Source: Tetracladium setigerum (lineage: Eukaryota; Ascomycota; Leotiomycetes; Helotiales). Taken from it: 64,000 nucleotides of DNA. Below are positions 45,013 to 56,470 of the stretch, one piece after another (position 1 is the first letter of the stretch; the number at the start of each line of letters is the position of its first letter). The notes beneath the pieces were generated by a model that did not search any database, had not been told where the DNA came from, and was given only the letters and a program-made list of their open reading frames with translations. The DNA lies in the NCBI GenBank assembly GCA_031472005.1, contig PZJY01000013.1:744001-808000 (forward strand), in the 5' to 3' direction. The position numbers and the translations under genes are program-made.

Positions 45013-47350
45013 ATGGTGCGCGGCAAGAACACGCGAATTCGAGGAGGCAGAGGCAGGTCGAGTGGCAGGGAGGTGCCCTGCCAAGAACAGCATCATCCAG
45101 TCCTGCGCGTCAGAGTAGCAGCAGCTCAGCGGAGTCCGCGTCGTCGGTGGCAGGGGGTGGTGGTCGACCCAAGAAAAAGGTGCAGCTCAAGCTAAAGCTC
45201 AACGTCCGCAAAATCCAAGCAGCCGTGACAGCAGTAGAAGGAGAAGCAGCAAAGGTACGGGAGAATCCCCAATTCAACCCAGCACCAACACAAACACAAA
45301 CACACAACAACACCATGGCCACCACCGAGATCCCCATTCCCTCTCGCGAAGCCACTCCATCATCATCCTTCCCAGGCTCATCACCCTTCGCTCCCCCCCT
45401 CTCCTCCATTCCACAGAAACGCGCGCTGGAAGACGATCACCAACCCGCTGTCTCTTCCCCGCTAAACCCAGACTTCAAGGCCAACAACACCGCGACGAAA
45501 CCAAAACTCGAACCGCAGGATAATGAAAATAATACCACCAACAATACGAACGCGCCGTTTGCGCGCGATCGGGCGCCCGAGCGAAGAAGGAGAGTCTGAA
45601 GAAGAGGGAGTCGAATGTGAGAGCCAATTTGCCGGAGAGTGTGAGGGCGACGCCAGATCCAAAGGCGAGTGGTACGGCTGGGACGCCGAATCATAATAAG
45701 AAGAAATTGGAGAGTGCGATTGTTACGCCCCAGAGGTTTAAACTGCCGCCGCCGAAGTTGAGCGATTTCGATGCGCCCAGGGAACCTGTCTTTACGCCTT
45801 CGCATACAAAGACTGCGCCGGATGGGAGTGTGATACAGTTTCATGAGACATCGGATCAGTGAGTTGGGCTTTCGTCTTGGAGGACATATGGTTCTTTTGA
45901 ATGGGACTTCGGCTGATATGGGATATACAGTGTACTGAACAAGAAGCTCTTTCATTATACGCAATGTGTTGCGGATCCTGCATTTCAACGATCGAATTAC
46001 TACCGACGGACAGATCCCATTCCCTTCGGACCAGCTATTTCTGTTGAGGACGCTTCCACGCATATGTTCTTCGATGAATCAATGCACCACGTCACCACAG
46101 ACAAGGGATGGCGAATGGCAAAAGCAAACGTGTGTGTGCGGAATGGGAGGTATTTCTGGGAATGCAAAATCACAAGTGGAATCCCCCGTCGAAAGAAAAG
46201 CGAGTCACAACTCCCCGAAGAGTCAAGAGGTCATGTCAGAATGGGCTGGGCTCGACGAGAAGCTACCCTCGACGCGCCCGTAGGATTCGATGCATATAGC
46301 TACGCCCTCCGCGACGTCTCAGGCCAAAAAGTCTTCCTCTCCCGCCCACAAAACTTCTTCCCTCCAGGCGAGGACATCAAAGAAGGCGACGTAATCGGTC
46401 TCGAAATCAACCTCCCCTCCCTCGAACTCCACCGCAAAGTAGTAGAAGGCCACTACAACCCGGCTGTCGACTTTGCCGACGACGAAAAGCCCAGTTTTGA
46501 AGCGGCGGATATCATTCGTGATCGCGTGCCCATTCGCTTCAAGACACATACCTATTTCGAACAAGTCGAATACCACTCTTCTAAGGAATTGGAGGAGCTC
46601 ATGAATCCCTCGCCGATTATTTCTTCGGCTGGTGGCTTGTCTGGTCCGCCGCAGGAACCGAGTCCAACTCATCCCCAACCGGCTCTCCGTACGCTCCCCG
46701 GCTCGCACATCAATATCTACAAAAACGGCAAACTCATGGGTCAACCCTTTAAAAATCTCCTCACTTTCCTGCCGCCGGCGTCTAAACCGCATATTGATAA
46801 AACGCAAGTTCAAATCGGCGCCCGTGAGGGGCTGGATGATGGTATGCTCGGGTATTATCCCGCCATTTCCGTGTTTAGAGGAGGTGCTGCGGAGGTAAAT
46901 CTCGGACCGAAGTTTTGGTTTCCTCCACCTGAGTATGAAGGTGGTGTTGGTGCTGGTGGTACTGCTGCTGTGGGTGAGGAGGAAGATGTCGATGAGGTTG
47001 ATTTGATTGGATCGAACGAGGAAAATCCTCGTCCCGAACCAGTAACCACATCATCCAATCCAACAACTACTACATCCACAGTAACCAATACTCATACAAC
47101 CGGTTCAACTTCAACAGGAGGAGGCCAGATCCACCCCATGAGCGCAAGATTCGAGGAACAAATCGTCGAGGATATCGTATGGGATCTGGTTGATGAGGTC
47201 GATTTTTGGAGACAGGATGGCATGCCGGATCGTGGGGATGATGCGAGTGCGGTCGTCAAGGCGGCGGTGGAGTTTTCGCCGCTGTCGATGATGCCGACGG
47301 GTGCGTTTGGTGAGGGAGGGATTAAGGAGTTGGTGCAGGATGATGAGTGA
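45013..47350 (+). CDS. BRE2: COMPASS complex subunit Bre2/Ash2-like (SPRY domain), two frame breaks
   Basis: Start at 45013 (MVRGKNTRIRGGRGRSSG); one clear intron at 45859-45930; stop at 47350. After a basic, low-complexity N-terminus (GRPKKKVQLKLKLN and a Ser/Pro/Asn-rich region) comes the Ash2-type SPRY domain: FQRSNYYRRTDPIPFGPA, KGWRMAKANVCVRNGRYFWE, GHVRMGWARREATLDAPVGF, DAYSYALRDVSGQKVF and GDVIGLEINLPS. The SPRY is interrupted by a long insert and resumes at GSHINIYKNGKLMGQPF and YYPAISVFRGGAAEVNLGP. Family members bind Rbbp5/Swd1 and Sdc1/Dpy30 in the Set1 complex that methylates histone H3 lysine 4. The N-terminal part is split by single missing bases at about 45068 and 45583; the SPRY part is intact. 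Confidence 0.9.
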
Positions 47351-48900
47351 GTGGATTTTTGAAGGAAGGGAGGTGGGTTAGATGGGATCATGGGGTTGAG
47401 GGTGGAGAGGAGGATGAGTGTAGAGGATTGGGGAGACGGAAGGGGGGGGAGGGGAATGGGAGTGGGAAAGAAATATATTTTTTGTGAAATGGAATCAGAA
47501 TCGAATCAGGTACTATATAAGTACATTATTACTTTTGTGCTTTTGCTTTGCTTTGCTTTGCTTTCCCAAGGGAAGGAAAGGGAAGGTCAACACTTGGAGG
47601 GAAGAAACTGGAAGGTTGCTTGTAAGAAAAAAGTATAGTAAGTATAGTAATAAAATAAGGTATCTCTCTTTAGCGACAAAGAAAAGAAAGAAGAGAACAG
47701 AAAAGGAAGAATGAAAAAAATAAAGAGTTACAAGACTAGGTACATTTAATTTATCGCTTAGGAACACGTGCGCAAAGGAGGTCTTTTCTTTGCAATCCAA
47801 GACGTAGTAGGTAGTAAAAGTGCCCCATCTATACGCAAGTACGGAAGTAACCTTAAAATTAACCTTATATATAAGCATAGGTAGGTACCTAGCTAGGTAG
47901 GAAGGTGGTAAGTATAATCATAGAGAGCGCATAAGGAACCCCGACTTCACCTTACCTACTTACTTACTCGAGTACCGCACACAAATTCTATATATATAAA
48001 AAAACGATATAGTAGTTTTCCCTTTCTGTGATCTTTTTTTTTCTTTGTTATATCAGGGACGTAGTTGTGCTGTATGTAGCCCTTGACTCTTGTTGAATGA
48101 ATGAATGAGTGAATGAATGAATGAGTGAATGAATGAGGCTTTTATGAAAGCTTTGAAGCATTAACAATAAAGGGTGCTTAATAAGAGTTTGTCCAAACAA
48201 GTGTTCTTAAGAGTGAAACAAACGGTTCCTTCCCTTCTTGATTTTCATTCTTTACTGTTTTCTTACTGTATTGCCGATTATCTCAGTCTCAGTCTCAAGT
48301 CTCATTTCAAGACCTTTATTCACCTGTTGCTCGAAGATTTATTTTTTTATACTTCTTCTTCTTCTCTCTCTGTATCCCTTTCTAATTTTTCCTACCCGCT
48401 TTCCTTTTCCAAGAGGCAGATTGTTTATCTCCCTCTGCTCTGGGATGTTCAGGCCCCCAAGCCTCTTCTTCAATACTACCAACCAATACCATCTCTCACA
48501 CATCAAGCCACTTTCAACCGTAGATACCTACATATTATTGAATTTTTTTTGTCTTTCTTCGTATCCAACCTTTTGTTTCCCGGCAAGTGAGGCTCTGAAG
48601 GGGTGTGAGGCTGAGTTTAAGTTTACGTTATTGTTATTATTGTTTAAAGGTGTTTGATTTCCTGGCGGTTTTTTTTCTTTCTCTTCTTCTTCTTCTTCTC
48701 CTTCTTGTTCCTCTAAAGTCCTTGGTGGTTAGTTTTGATTATTAGCTTCTCCATGATGTTGCGAATGATCCCTTTCCTTTGATATATCCCAGACAAGCAC
48801 TACTCCACTCTCAAAGTTATGAAAGATCACCTAATTCTTCTTCTTCCTCAACCAAAACACAACGAAAATTCCCCTTCCCTTCCCCTTCCCTCTATCTTCC
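47351..48900. other. Intergenic, BRE2 3' side
   Basis: No gene is supported. It is AT-rich with low-complexity runs: CTTTG repeats near 47545-47565, a CTAGGTAGGTACCT-type stretch near 47878-47905, and long CT/T runs from 48290 to 48720 that resemble a pyrimidine-rich promoter for the next gene. Confidence 0.45.
48092..48137 (+). repeat. (TGAA/TGAG)n microsatellite
   Basis: About eleven tetranucleotide units, mostly GAAT with regular GAGT interruptions, so a 12-20 base higher-order repeat is visible. Confidence 0.85.
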
Positions 48901-50348
48901 TACCTCACACTCCACCTCCACCTCCACCTCCACATCCACCTCCACCTCACCCACGATAGAACCCAACTCCTCACCTCCACCGGCACAGCAACAAACACAA
49001 CTCTCATCGGCTTCATCGGCACAACCTACCAAGCTGTCCGCTACCAACCGCTCTGCGGCATGCTGGGCAACGACATCCGCTTTAGCAAGCCCTTCTCAGT
49101 CTTCGAGAAATGCACGCCGGCTATTGAAGTCTTCTTCAACAACACCATTGACACCGTATCTTTCTCCGATCAAACTGGTATCCGTCTTAAGAATGTCGTT
49201 GTGGGAGGTGGTGTAGAGGGGTATTTGTGTTTTGCGCTTTTACAAGGGGGTGGAGGGCGGGAGGTGGGACTTAAGGGAAATTTTGCGTTTATGTGGATGG
49301 GGTTGTGTAGGCGCAGGTTATGTGGACTTTGGCGCTGGATTATGTATTGACGGGAGAGTATGGACCTGGGGCGTATAAATCGTTGCCGCTGTATAAGGAT
49401 GTGGATTTGGGAGTTTTGAAGAAGAGTTGATCGGTTACTGCTGTGCTGCCGAGTGTTACGGAGAGGGTGTCGAGTTTGGGGGATTTTGGGAGGGTGGGAA
49501 CTGCGACGGTTATAAGCACAAGTACGGTGATGAGTATGTCGACTTTTGTGCCCGATGGTGGTTTTTTTTATTACTTTTTGGATATTTGTTTTTGAGGTGG
49601 TTGGGATGGTTTAGGAGGAGAGGGGAGCGGTGAGTGAGAAGTGGTGGTGTTCAGATGAGTGTGGGATGTCCTGGAGTTTGAGAGACTTCCTGGAGCTTCG
49701 GAGGACCTCAAGAGACCAAGTGATCTGTGAGTCTGAAAGACTGTTAAAGCTAGAGATTTCCTCCAGTCGGATAACGAGAGTGCTCTCAAGTTCTCTCGAG
49801 ATCAAGAGTTGCTTCGAGACCAATAGATTCTAGGGGAGAAGATTACCCGAGGCCAACCAAGAGATCCTGAAGCCAAGAGATACTCTCTAGTTTCGACTTC
49901 TCTCAAGTTCAGAGGCCATCTCAACATCAGAGGTCCAAAAATTATTCTCTCATGAAATAATCGTGTAGAATTTTCTTTTATGTTTTCTTTCCTTTTTTAG
50001 TCGTCAAAGCGGGGTTGTATACCAAACTTGTCTACCAAAACGGTATCACTCAAGAGTTACCAGTTATCAAGACACTGCTAATATATTATCTTACAATCCC
50101 AGTTGTAGACTACACTCTCATCTCAACATTCACAAGCACGAATGCACAAGGAAGATTCATTACGCAAACGCAAATGATCGAAATGCGACTGCCGGTCGTC
50201 ACTTCAACGGAAGCACCAAGGGCCTTTCGCAGGGGATAAGATTTCGTTGGGCGTTGGGCTTGGAGTCGGCATTCCGACGGTTTTGCTGATGGTTATTGGG
50301 TTGATGCTTCAAATTTTCAAGGGGAAGAGGAGGTACCTACCTACGTAG
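48900..50348 (+). CDS. Putative single-pass membrane surface protein, model unresolved
   Basis: Three coding-looking pieces suggest one gene. Piece 1 (about 48960-49200) reads in frame as TSTGTATNTTLIGFIGTTYQ, then AVRYQPLCGMLGNDIRFSKP and FEKCTPAIEVFFNNTIDTVS, with two cysteines and Thr-rich sequence. Piece 2 (about 49312-49560) follows a TAG acceptor (AQVMWTLALDYVLTGEYGPG) and ends at a TGA, beyond which a Ser/Thr/Val-rich frame continues. Piece 3 (50004-50348) follows a TTTTTTAG acceptor, is Thr-rich, and after a one-base shift at about 50230 encodes a membrane span GLGVGIPTVLLMVIGLMLQI with a basic end (KGKRR). This is the usual plan of an extracellular domain, Ser/Thr stalk, one span and short tail. 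The start codon is not certain and the gene may be damaged. No family is recognised. Confidence 0.4.
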
Positions 50349-50731
50349 GTAGCACATGGTATTGTCTGGCTCGTTAGATTATTTACAGACTCTGTAGTAG
50401 ATGGTTATCATTCATCCTATCTAAACTTTGGAAGTCGATTGGAGATAGAGGAGCGGGCTGTTTTAGGAGTATGGTCCTGTACAACAGTTAACTATCGTAC
50501 AGCACATCAGAGCCCTGGTGATTATTATTGCATACCTCAACCCTGGAATAACGCAACCGTAGCATGCTGTGCACATTTCACATCCTAGAATAAGTTCATC
50601 TCAATATCCCGTGCAAGTGGCAGCCTGCCATACATAGTCTGACAGTCAGGAAGCGGATTTCCCAAGGTCCAGACAGCTCTATTATTCCTTCATCCTCCAC
50701 CTCCACCATCACCACCCACTAGCAAAGTCTA

Positions 50732-50875
50732 AAATATAAAACAATCTTCCTTCGGTGTAAAGAATCAAATACCAGCCCTTGATACCGACCACCAAACCCT
50801 GAAATATAAAACAATCTTCCTTCGGTAGAATAATGAATCGAATGCCTAGCGTAGGCTTCGACACCGACTACCACT
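50732..50875 (+). repeat. Diverged tandem duplication, about 70 bp unit
   Basis: Two copies begin AAATATAAAACAATCTTCCT (50732 and 50802) and end near GATACCGACCACCA / GACACCGACTACCA. The second copy has a short insertion. There is no coding content. Confidence 0.75.
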
Positions 50876-51982
50876 CCCAAACACAAAATCAATCAAGAAA
50901 ACAACCACATGAACACACAAACTCCTTCAAAAAAGTCTCAAACACACACAATCCTCCGAGCCCCTTGCTCAGCTCCGAACACCAACAGCGCCGCAAAGCC
51001 CAGTGAAAAGCTTCTATCACATAATGACATTTCACAGCAGCCCCTTTACTACTCTAAATCCGACTCCATGCGGTGAGACATCCCGCCGAATCTTACCACG
51101 ACATTATTCGCCATATTATACGATACGATGGGCGGCCTGGACTGGCAACATTTCATGGGTATGAGCGCAGTACGGTAATAATGAGCACAGCCGAAATAAA
51201 CTAAACAAAAATCGGGTAAACTGATAGGCCGTTCAAGTCTTTTGATTAATATTCGCCTGGTACAGTAGGTAATTATTAATCTTGTCCGATGGGAAGGACG
51301 ATCATGGAGATGACGATGGGATTTTCATGTCACTATGACCCTGTTTTCGAAATGCATTCAGTCATTGGGCATAATTATTTATTGTGTGCGTTTTCCGTTC
51401 AGCCCTGTTGGGAGCCTAGCTCCCTCTTTCATGCAAGTGTGTGCACAAAAGGGCGCTGTGCATTTACTTCGCCGCTGTGACGCCACGTCGATCTTCATCC
51501 TGTGTTAGCGGGGAAGGGGATTACCGCTGTAAGCTTTCTCAATTTCCACCGCCTTTTTGGCATGAGGTCTTACGTTGGGAATAAGGGGCACAAGACAAGG
51601 GATGGATACAGGTTTCTATAAAATCCATAAGAAGGTTCGCTGCTGCTCTGGCCATGAAGTTTGATCTTTAACCAAAAAAAAAAAAACAATCGTATACTTC
51701 ATCAACAGTTGTTCTGCCCTTGTCACCTGATCTTACATCATCGATTACCCTGTTGCACAATCATAAAAAGCCTGAATTCAGTTACATTCCTACTGCTTTG
51801 GTCAGTATACTTCTTATTCATTTACTTGTTTCGATCGACTGACTTCCTACCTTTTCATAGCTCGCGGACTTTCCCCCTTATTCTCAGTCCCACTTGTTAA
51901 GCGACAAATCAACAACAAAAACAACAACCACCTACCTCACAACCTCTCATCCCTTCCAAAGAAACCCCCCCAAAAACCCAAA
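50876..51982. other. Intergenic without supported gene
   Basis: About 1.1 kb with only short frames. The last 80 bases are an A/C-rich leader directly before a small secreted-protein gene, ending CCCAAA-ATG. Confidence 0.45.
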
Positions 51983-52260
51983 ATGAAGTTCTCAGCACCC
52001 CTCATCATCCTCTTCATCTCAAGCATCACATCCGCATCCATAATCCTCAACCAGAAGAACAGAGACAAGTCCAAGCACCCCGCTCAGCCGAAAACCTCGA
52101 TCTCATCACCGGCCTGAAAGCAGCCGAGCTCGAAAAACGAAAGGGAGGAAAGGGAAAGGGAGGAAGCTCTGGTTCGAGCGCTGCTGGGGAGGGTCCACGT
52201 GGTGAGATGTTGTCCTTGGTGCTGGCTGTTGGTGTTGCTGGTGTTGTTTTGGGAATGTGA
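51983..52260 (+). CDS. Small secreted, probably GPI-anchored protein, one frameshift
   Basis: A gene of 278 bases. The start MKFSAPLIILFISSITSASI is a clear signal peptide. After a one-base shift at about 52080, the frame gives AENLDLITGLKAAELEKRKG, a Lys-Arg processing site, a Gly/Lys/Ser run (GGKGKGGSSGSS) and a hydrophobic C-terminus GEMLSLVLAVGVAGVVLGM, which fits a GPI-attachment signal. Adding one base makes the length a multiple of three (92 residues). Similar small Gly/Lys-rich GPI proteins occur in many filamentous ascomycetes, as far as I recall; their function is unknown. The gene is too short to stand out as a long open frame because of the shift. Confidence 0.6.
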
Positions 52261-53099
52261 ATGTGAATGTGATTGAAAGTGGCTGAAGAAGTGGAGGGAC
52301 AGCGACGGAATATACCTGATTGGTTTTGAATGGGGGCGGCTTTTTTGGAGTTTGCATTATTTGATTTAATTTATTCATCGGTGTGTATTATTTAGGCTGT
52401 TTTGGCCGTGAGGGCTATGCTGTAGCCTCTGGATTGGAAGGAGGGTATTATCCGGGGCATAAAGAAGTCATCTTTCGTCTAAAAAAAGGAAGTAGTAAAC
52501 CTGGCAACGAATGAAAACCGAGCCACCCATTTCAATCCACAAGAAATGTACTTGAATATTTCTTCAGCCTTCGTGATTCATATTGTGTTTGTTGATCTTG
52601 AAATGAGGTTCATGCCATGCTTTGTTGGTGGAGAGTTTAGGAAGGCTTGATTTCTCGGCGGAAAGCTTATCAAATCCCAATTTCTACTTTCCAACATGCA
52701 GTCTGCCGGAGGTGGCACCACTGGGCACTTGGCGAATCCGAGAGCAGGAATTTTATCGACCCAATAACCCTAATATCTCGGACAGTAAATCCAGCGAGGA
52801 GAGAAATGTTCGGATCTTTGTCTCATCAATCAAACATTGTGCTGTAACTTCTTATCGATCCATGATGCCGGCTTGGTTTGGGCATCCACGAAACCACTCT
52901 CCAGCCCTACTTCTCCAGAGCTTCATTTCGGCCATCGATTTCCCTCGCCTCATTTTCAAGCAAGTTTATTCAAATCCTTTACTCCTCCTTCCATCATACC
53001 TTCAATCTTCCAATTGCATTGCATGTCGTCGTAAATAACGATGCCACGTCTCTACCTCTCCCAAAGAATTTATTTCTCACCACAATTGGGTGATATTTT
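52261..53099. other. Intergenic without supported gene
   Basis: Overlapping plus-strand frames at 52622-53093 have no domain and no codon pattern distinct from the surroundings. Nothing else is seen. Confidence 0.4.
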
Positions 53100-53318
53100 T
53101 CAGCCATTGCAATCAGGTGGCGTGGATGGCTCAGAATTTGCTAACTGGTTCTTGCGAGGATAGAACCTGGCTGATAGCGCAATCACAAGTGTTGCTGCTG
53201 TAATGCCAGCGATTATGAAGCCAAGTATGACTCCCTTTTTCTGAGCTGTGGTCTCATTGGTTGGAGAGGTTGACTTGGGAGTGTTGGGTAGAGACGGTGA
53301 GGTGGCTTTGCTTGCTGC
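53100..53318 (-). CDS. Terminal exon of a putative single-pass membrane protein
   Basis: On the minus strand a CTGCAG acceptor at about 53319 is followed by an open frame of about 72 codons ending in TGA at 53100. It starts Ser/Thr/Pro-rich (SPSLPNTPKSTSPTNETTAQ), then has a membrane span KKGVILGFIIAGITAATLVI and a short polar tail ending PPDCNG. That is the C-terminal plan of fungal stalked surface proteins. No matching upstream exon could be identified in the 700 bases before it, so the gene may be truncated or the exon may be a relic. Confidence 0.4.
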   Translation of the reverse strand, partial: AASKATSPSLPNTPKSTSPTNETTAQKKGVILGFIIAGITAATLVIALSARFYPRKNQLANSEPSTPPDCNG

Positions 53319-54229
53319 AGTAATGTGTAATGAATGATAATTGTCGTCGGCTGTAGATCATACAAGAGGAGATTTGGGTCTAGTTTGGTGATTTGATAGA
53401 TGCCGGAAAGTTGTTACTGAAATTGTGCTGTAGGGTCGCTGGTTTTTGTTGGTAGATAGTTTAGCTAGCTAAGTAGATTGTGAATCATCACGACCGAGAG
53501 TTGTAGAGGGAAAACCTGTCTAGAGGGATATTTTGCCGAGCGCCCTGAAGCTGAGTGGATGCGGGATTTGAGGGACGAAGGAAGCTCACCTAATAGAAAC
53601 TAAGTAGTGAGAAGGTTCTTCGAACTCACCAGTTATCGCAGCTGTGAGAGCTTTTTGATTGCTATGCCATTCTATTCAGCTACATCCCCAAGAGTTTCTA
53701 ACATGTCACATGTAGTCGTGTCAAAACCCAATTTGGACCAGACGAGCTGCTCCCTGCTAATCGATAGAAATATGATTTTCGTAAATTCGTCTATTGCTCA
53801 AAGATATTCTTCAAAAGTCGACGTTGTGACCTTCTTGGCCGTGAATCAGAACTGACTGCACTCTTTCGAATTGTGAAGAAGCTGTTGGGTTTAATGGTGA
53901 TAGAACACCTTTTGGTTCCGAGGATTTCCCAGTAGAATTTGAGTGCAGAGCGGAAGCGACGTGTGTTTGGTGTGAATCTTCTAGGGACCAAGCCAATTAT
54001 ATATTAATACGGATGAAATAGTGTCGTTTACAAAAATGGATAGAGCCGACAGATACAAATCTGGTCAAATAGCACTTTTGGAGAAAGGTGTTGGAAGTGT
54101 GCTGCAGTCTAATCAACCAGTAGTTCGAGTGAATTCCATAGAAATCATTAATAATATAGGAATTAACATACAGAGATCAATATTTATTGATGAAAAAGTA
54201 GAGGAATTTCTGATCATCAAGAAAAAAAA
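53319..54229. other. Intergenic without supported gene
   Basis: No exon that fits the membrane-protein fragment at 53100-53318 was recognised. Several short frames exist on both strands without domains. Confidence 0.35.
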
Positions 54230-54640
54230 TCATTGACAGGAAAAAGACCTGCCATGAACAGAAGAGTTAAAAGGCTTCGGTTTATCGTTTAACATGACCT
54301 TTCGCCGCCAACTTTGCATATTATCCTTCAACTCCTTGCTGACTTCGGTCTTCGCAATGACATTAACAATCGTTCCCTTCACTTTGAAGAGATATTCCGT
54401 CTTAGGAAGGGTCTTCGTAATTTGCTTTCTGTCCGGTTGGTTCTGATGATCAAAATTTGACGCTCCTCCTCAGCTCAATCGTCGCAGTTCACGAGAATTC
54501 CAGAAACATACAAGCTGATGAGTGATCCGAGAGAAAATTTGATTCTTGTTGAATGGCACTTGCCTCGACTCCTTGATTTTCACAAAGGAAGATATGCTTT
54601 ACAGTGTAAATGTGGTTATCTCCGAATGGTGCACTAGGGT
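54230..54640 (-). CDS. Small uncharacterised gene, divergent from the YwbE-domain gene
   Basis: On the minus strand an exon after a CTCAACAG acceptor (from 54640) reads DPSAPFGDNHIYTVKHIF, shifts frame near 54590, and continues FVKIKESRQVPFNKNQIFSR. A 69-base intron (54443-54511, GTATGT...CAG) joins in phase to a 71-codon exon, NQPDRKQITKTLPKTEYLFK then VKGTIVNVIAKTEVSKELKD, ending in TGA at 54230. The splice signals and the protein-like, Lys-rich composition support a real gene of about 135 residues; a first short exon probably lies near 54680. No family is recognised. The frame break may be one of the window's indel errors. Confidence 0.45.
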
Positions 54641-54768
54641 CTGTTGAGGTAGTGTTGAAGAATGACTAATTAGTGTGTCATCGAGGCTAGTGTCGTCATG
54701 ACCCAGCTCAATCGCCTGAAGCTGCAAGTCAGCTATCCATCCACCTCACTGTACTCAAAATTCACAAC

Positions 54769-55479
54769 ATGGACTCGGCACTCAACGCCAAACATGCTGG
54801 CCGAGGCCAATCAAATACAAGAGGCCGTGGTCGAGGCCGAGGAAGAGGTAGAGGTAGAGGATCTGACGACCGCGATGTCTATGGCGATCGGCCAACACTC
54901 CACCCAGTTCCAACAATACAACAGGTTTTCCCAGGTGCGCCTGTCTCGATTGTTCTCAAAGTCGATCAGCCAACTGGCCACGAAGTACAGGGCTTAGTTG
55001 CGGAGCTGTTGACAAAAGGAAACCACCCACGAGGTATCAAGGTCCGGTTACAAGATGGCAGAGTCGGAAGAGTGCAACGAATGGCGAGTATGCAGGCCGC
55101 CACCAATGGCTCTGCTGGTTTGAGTGGACTTGGAAGAAATGGAGAAGCAAGTGGTGCTATCTTAGAGAACTACGGCATGCAAAGTTTCAGTAATCCAGCG
55201 CCATCCGCCAGACCTGGGAAATATAGCGACTTTCGTACCGATGGAGGCGAAGCCCCTCCTGCCTCAGAATTGAGCCTTACGGATTACATTGTAGTCAAGA
55301 CTAAGGGAAAGAAGGGGAAGAAGAAGACACAAGCGAATAATTCAAATGAGGAAGAAGATGGACAAGCAGCTGGAGATTTACCCGCAAAAGAACCGATAAT
55401 GAGTACATGCCCAGTATGTGGTGACTTCAATGGGGACGAAGCTGCTGTGGCACACCATGTCAATACACATTTCGATTGA
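54769..55479 (+). CDS. YwbE-domain (DUF2196) protein with C-terminal zinc finger
   Basis: A single exon of 236 codons; start at 54769 (MDSALNAKHAGRGQSNTRG). Residues about 12-32 are an Arg-Gly repeat, an RGG-like tract that may bind RNA. Residues about 48-108 match the small YwbE family known from bacteria and fungi: TIQQVFPGAPVSIVLKVDQP, then GLVAELLTKGNHPRGIKVRL and DGRVGRVQRM. A Lys-rich stretch (KTKGKKGKKKT) follows, and the protein ends with a C2H2/UBZ-like finger CPVCGDFNGDEAAVAHHVNTHF (Cys-Cys-His-His). The function of YwbE proteins is not established; the finger suggests ubiquitin or nucleic-acid binding, by inference only. The frame is intact. Confidence 0.85.
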   Translation: MDSALNAKHAGRGQSNTRGRGRGRGRGRGRGSDDRDVYGDRPTLHPVPTIQQVFPGAPVSIVLKVDQPTGHEVQGLVAELLTKGNHPRGIKVRLQDGRVGRVQRMASMQAATNGSAGLSGLGRNGEASGAILENYGMQSFSNPAPSARPGKYSDFRTDGGEAPPASELSLTDYIVVKTKGKKGKKKTQANNSNEEEDGQAAGDLPAKEPIMSTCPVCGDFNGDEAAVAHHVNTHFD

Positions 55480-56470
55480 GCAAAAAGAGATGAAACTTTC
55501 AGAATAATTACCCCGTGCCGGAGTACCAAATCAATCCTAAGCTTAACGGCGTCGACTTAGTGATCAACTACCTCGAGGCAATCCTCAGTCAGAGACAAGT
55601 GGTCTGTGACTGCTCCCTGCAGAAGGAGTTGGTCGTGAAATCTGACTACTGAGTATCTCGGACCGCTCCTCCCAAGAGCCATATGGTCTCAGTTTTTTGG
55701 TTCTTTTTTCTGGGAGACGTTATGTGCATAATTTGATATCTACTTCGAGTTATAGAGCAACCTCGCTCTTGTAGTTTGCGTACTAGCAGGCTTCTATTCT
55801 ACCTATCGAATAGACATGCCCACTTGGCTTTATCATTACATTTGTGGCTGCAAGTTGTACAGTGATGCATTTGCCAGCTGCACTTCAAGGAAACACAGCC
55901 GCCCTGTCACTCGGGAACTTTTCTCTCCTCCCTCACCTGTCATCTGCGGATGGTCTAAAATTCCAATGGCTACTGTTTAGCTTCGAAGTTGGTGTGTTGG
56001 GTATTATCTGAGCTTCTAAGTAGGCAGAGATGCATTTCTCACCAATCCAGCCACTCGTCCCTTACATGGAAATGTACTGCTTGTATGGCTTTGAGAGTTT
56101 GCCTATTCGGTTTCAATAGTCATTGGCTACTCGAAATCATGAATACGTGGCTTCATGGATCTAAAAACTGAGCATGAGCATTGATTGGCGACATTCAAAA
56201 CTTCCCATCTCGAGAACGTTTTTAACTAAATCTCGTATTTAAAATCCGTCTGAGCATGGATTGGATGCGTCCAGGATAAATATGCAATTGATCACGATTG
56301 CACCAAGGAGGAAGGCAAATGTGCATGCTATCGTTGTAAATATTCGAATGACTGGCTCGGTCCAAGTCATACCATTACCTCTAGATCTCGTGCGATTGTC
56401 ATATAGAAGCAAATATCCTCTAACCGACTCCTCTTTTATGCACAATAGCTCTTTCATAAGTGCTGCGACC
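55480..56470. other. Intergenic without supported gene
   Basis: About 1 kb. The left part is the YwbE gene 3' region. The right part precedes a kelch fragment and may be its old promoter. Only frames below 65 codons occur. Confidence 0.4.
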
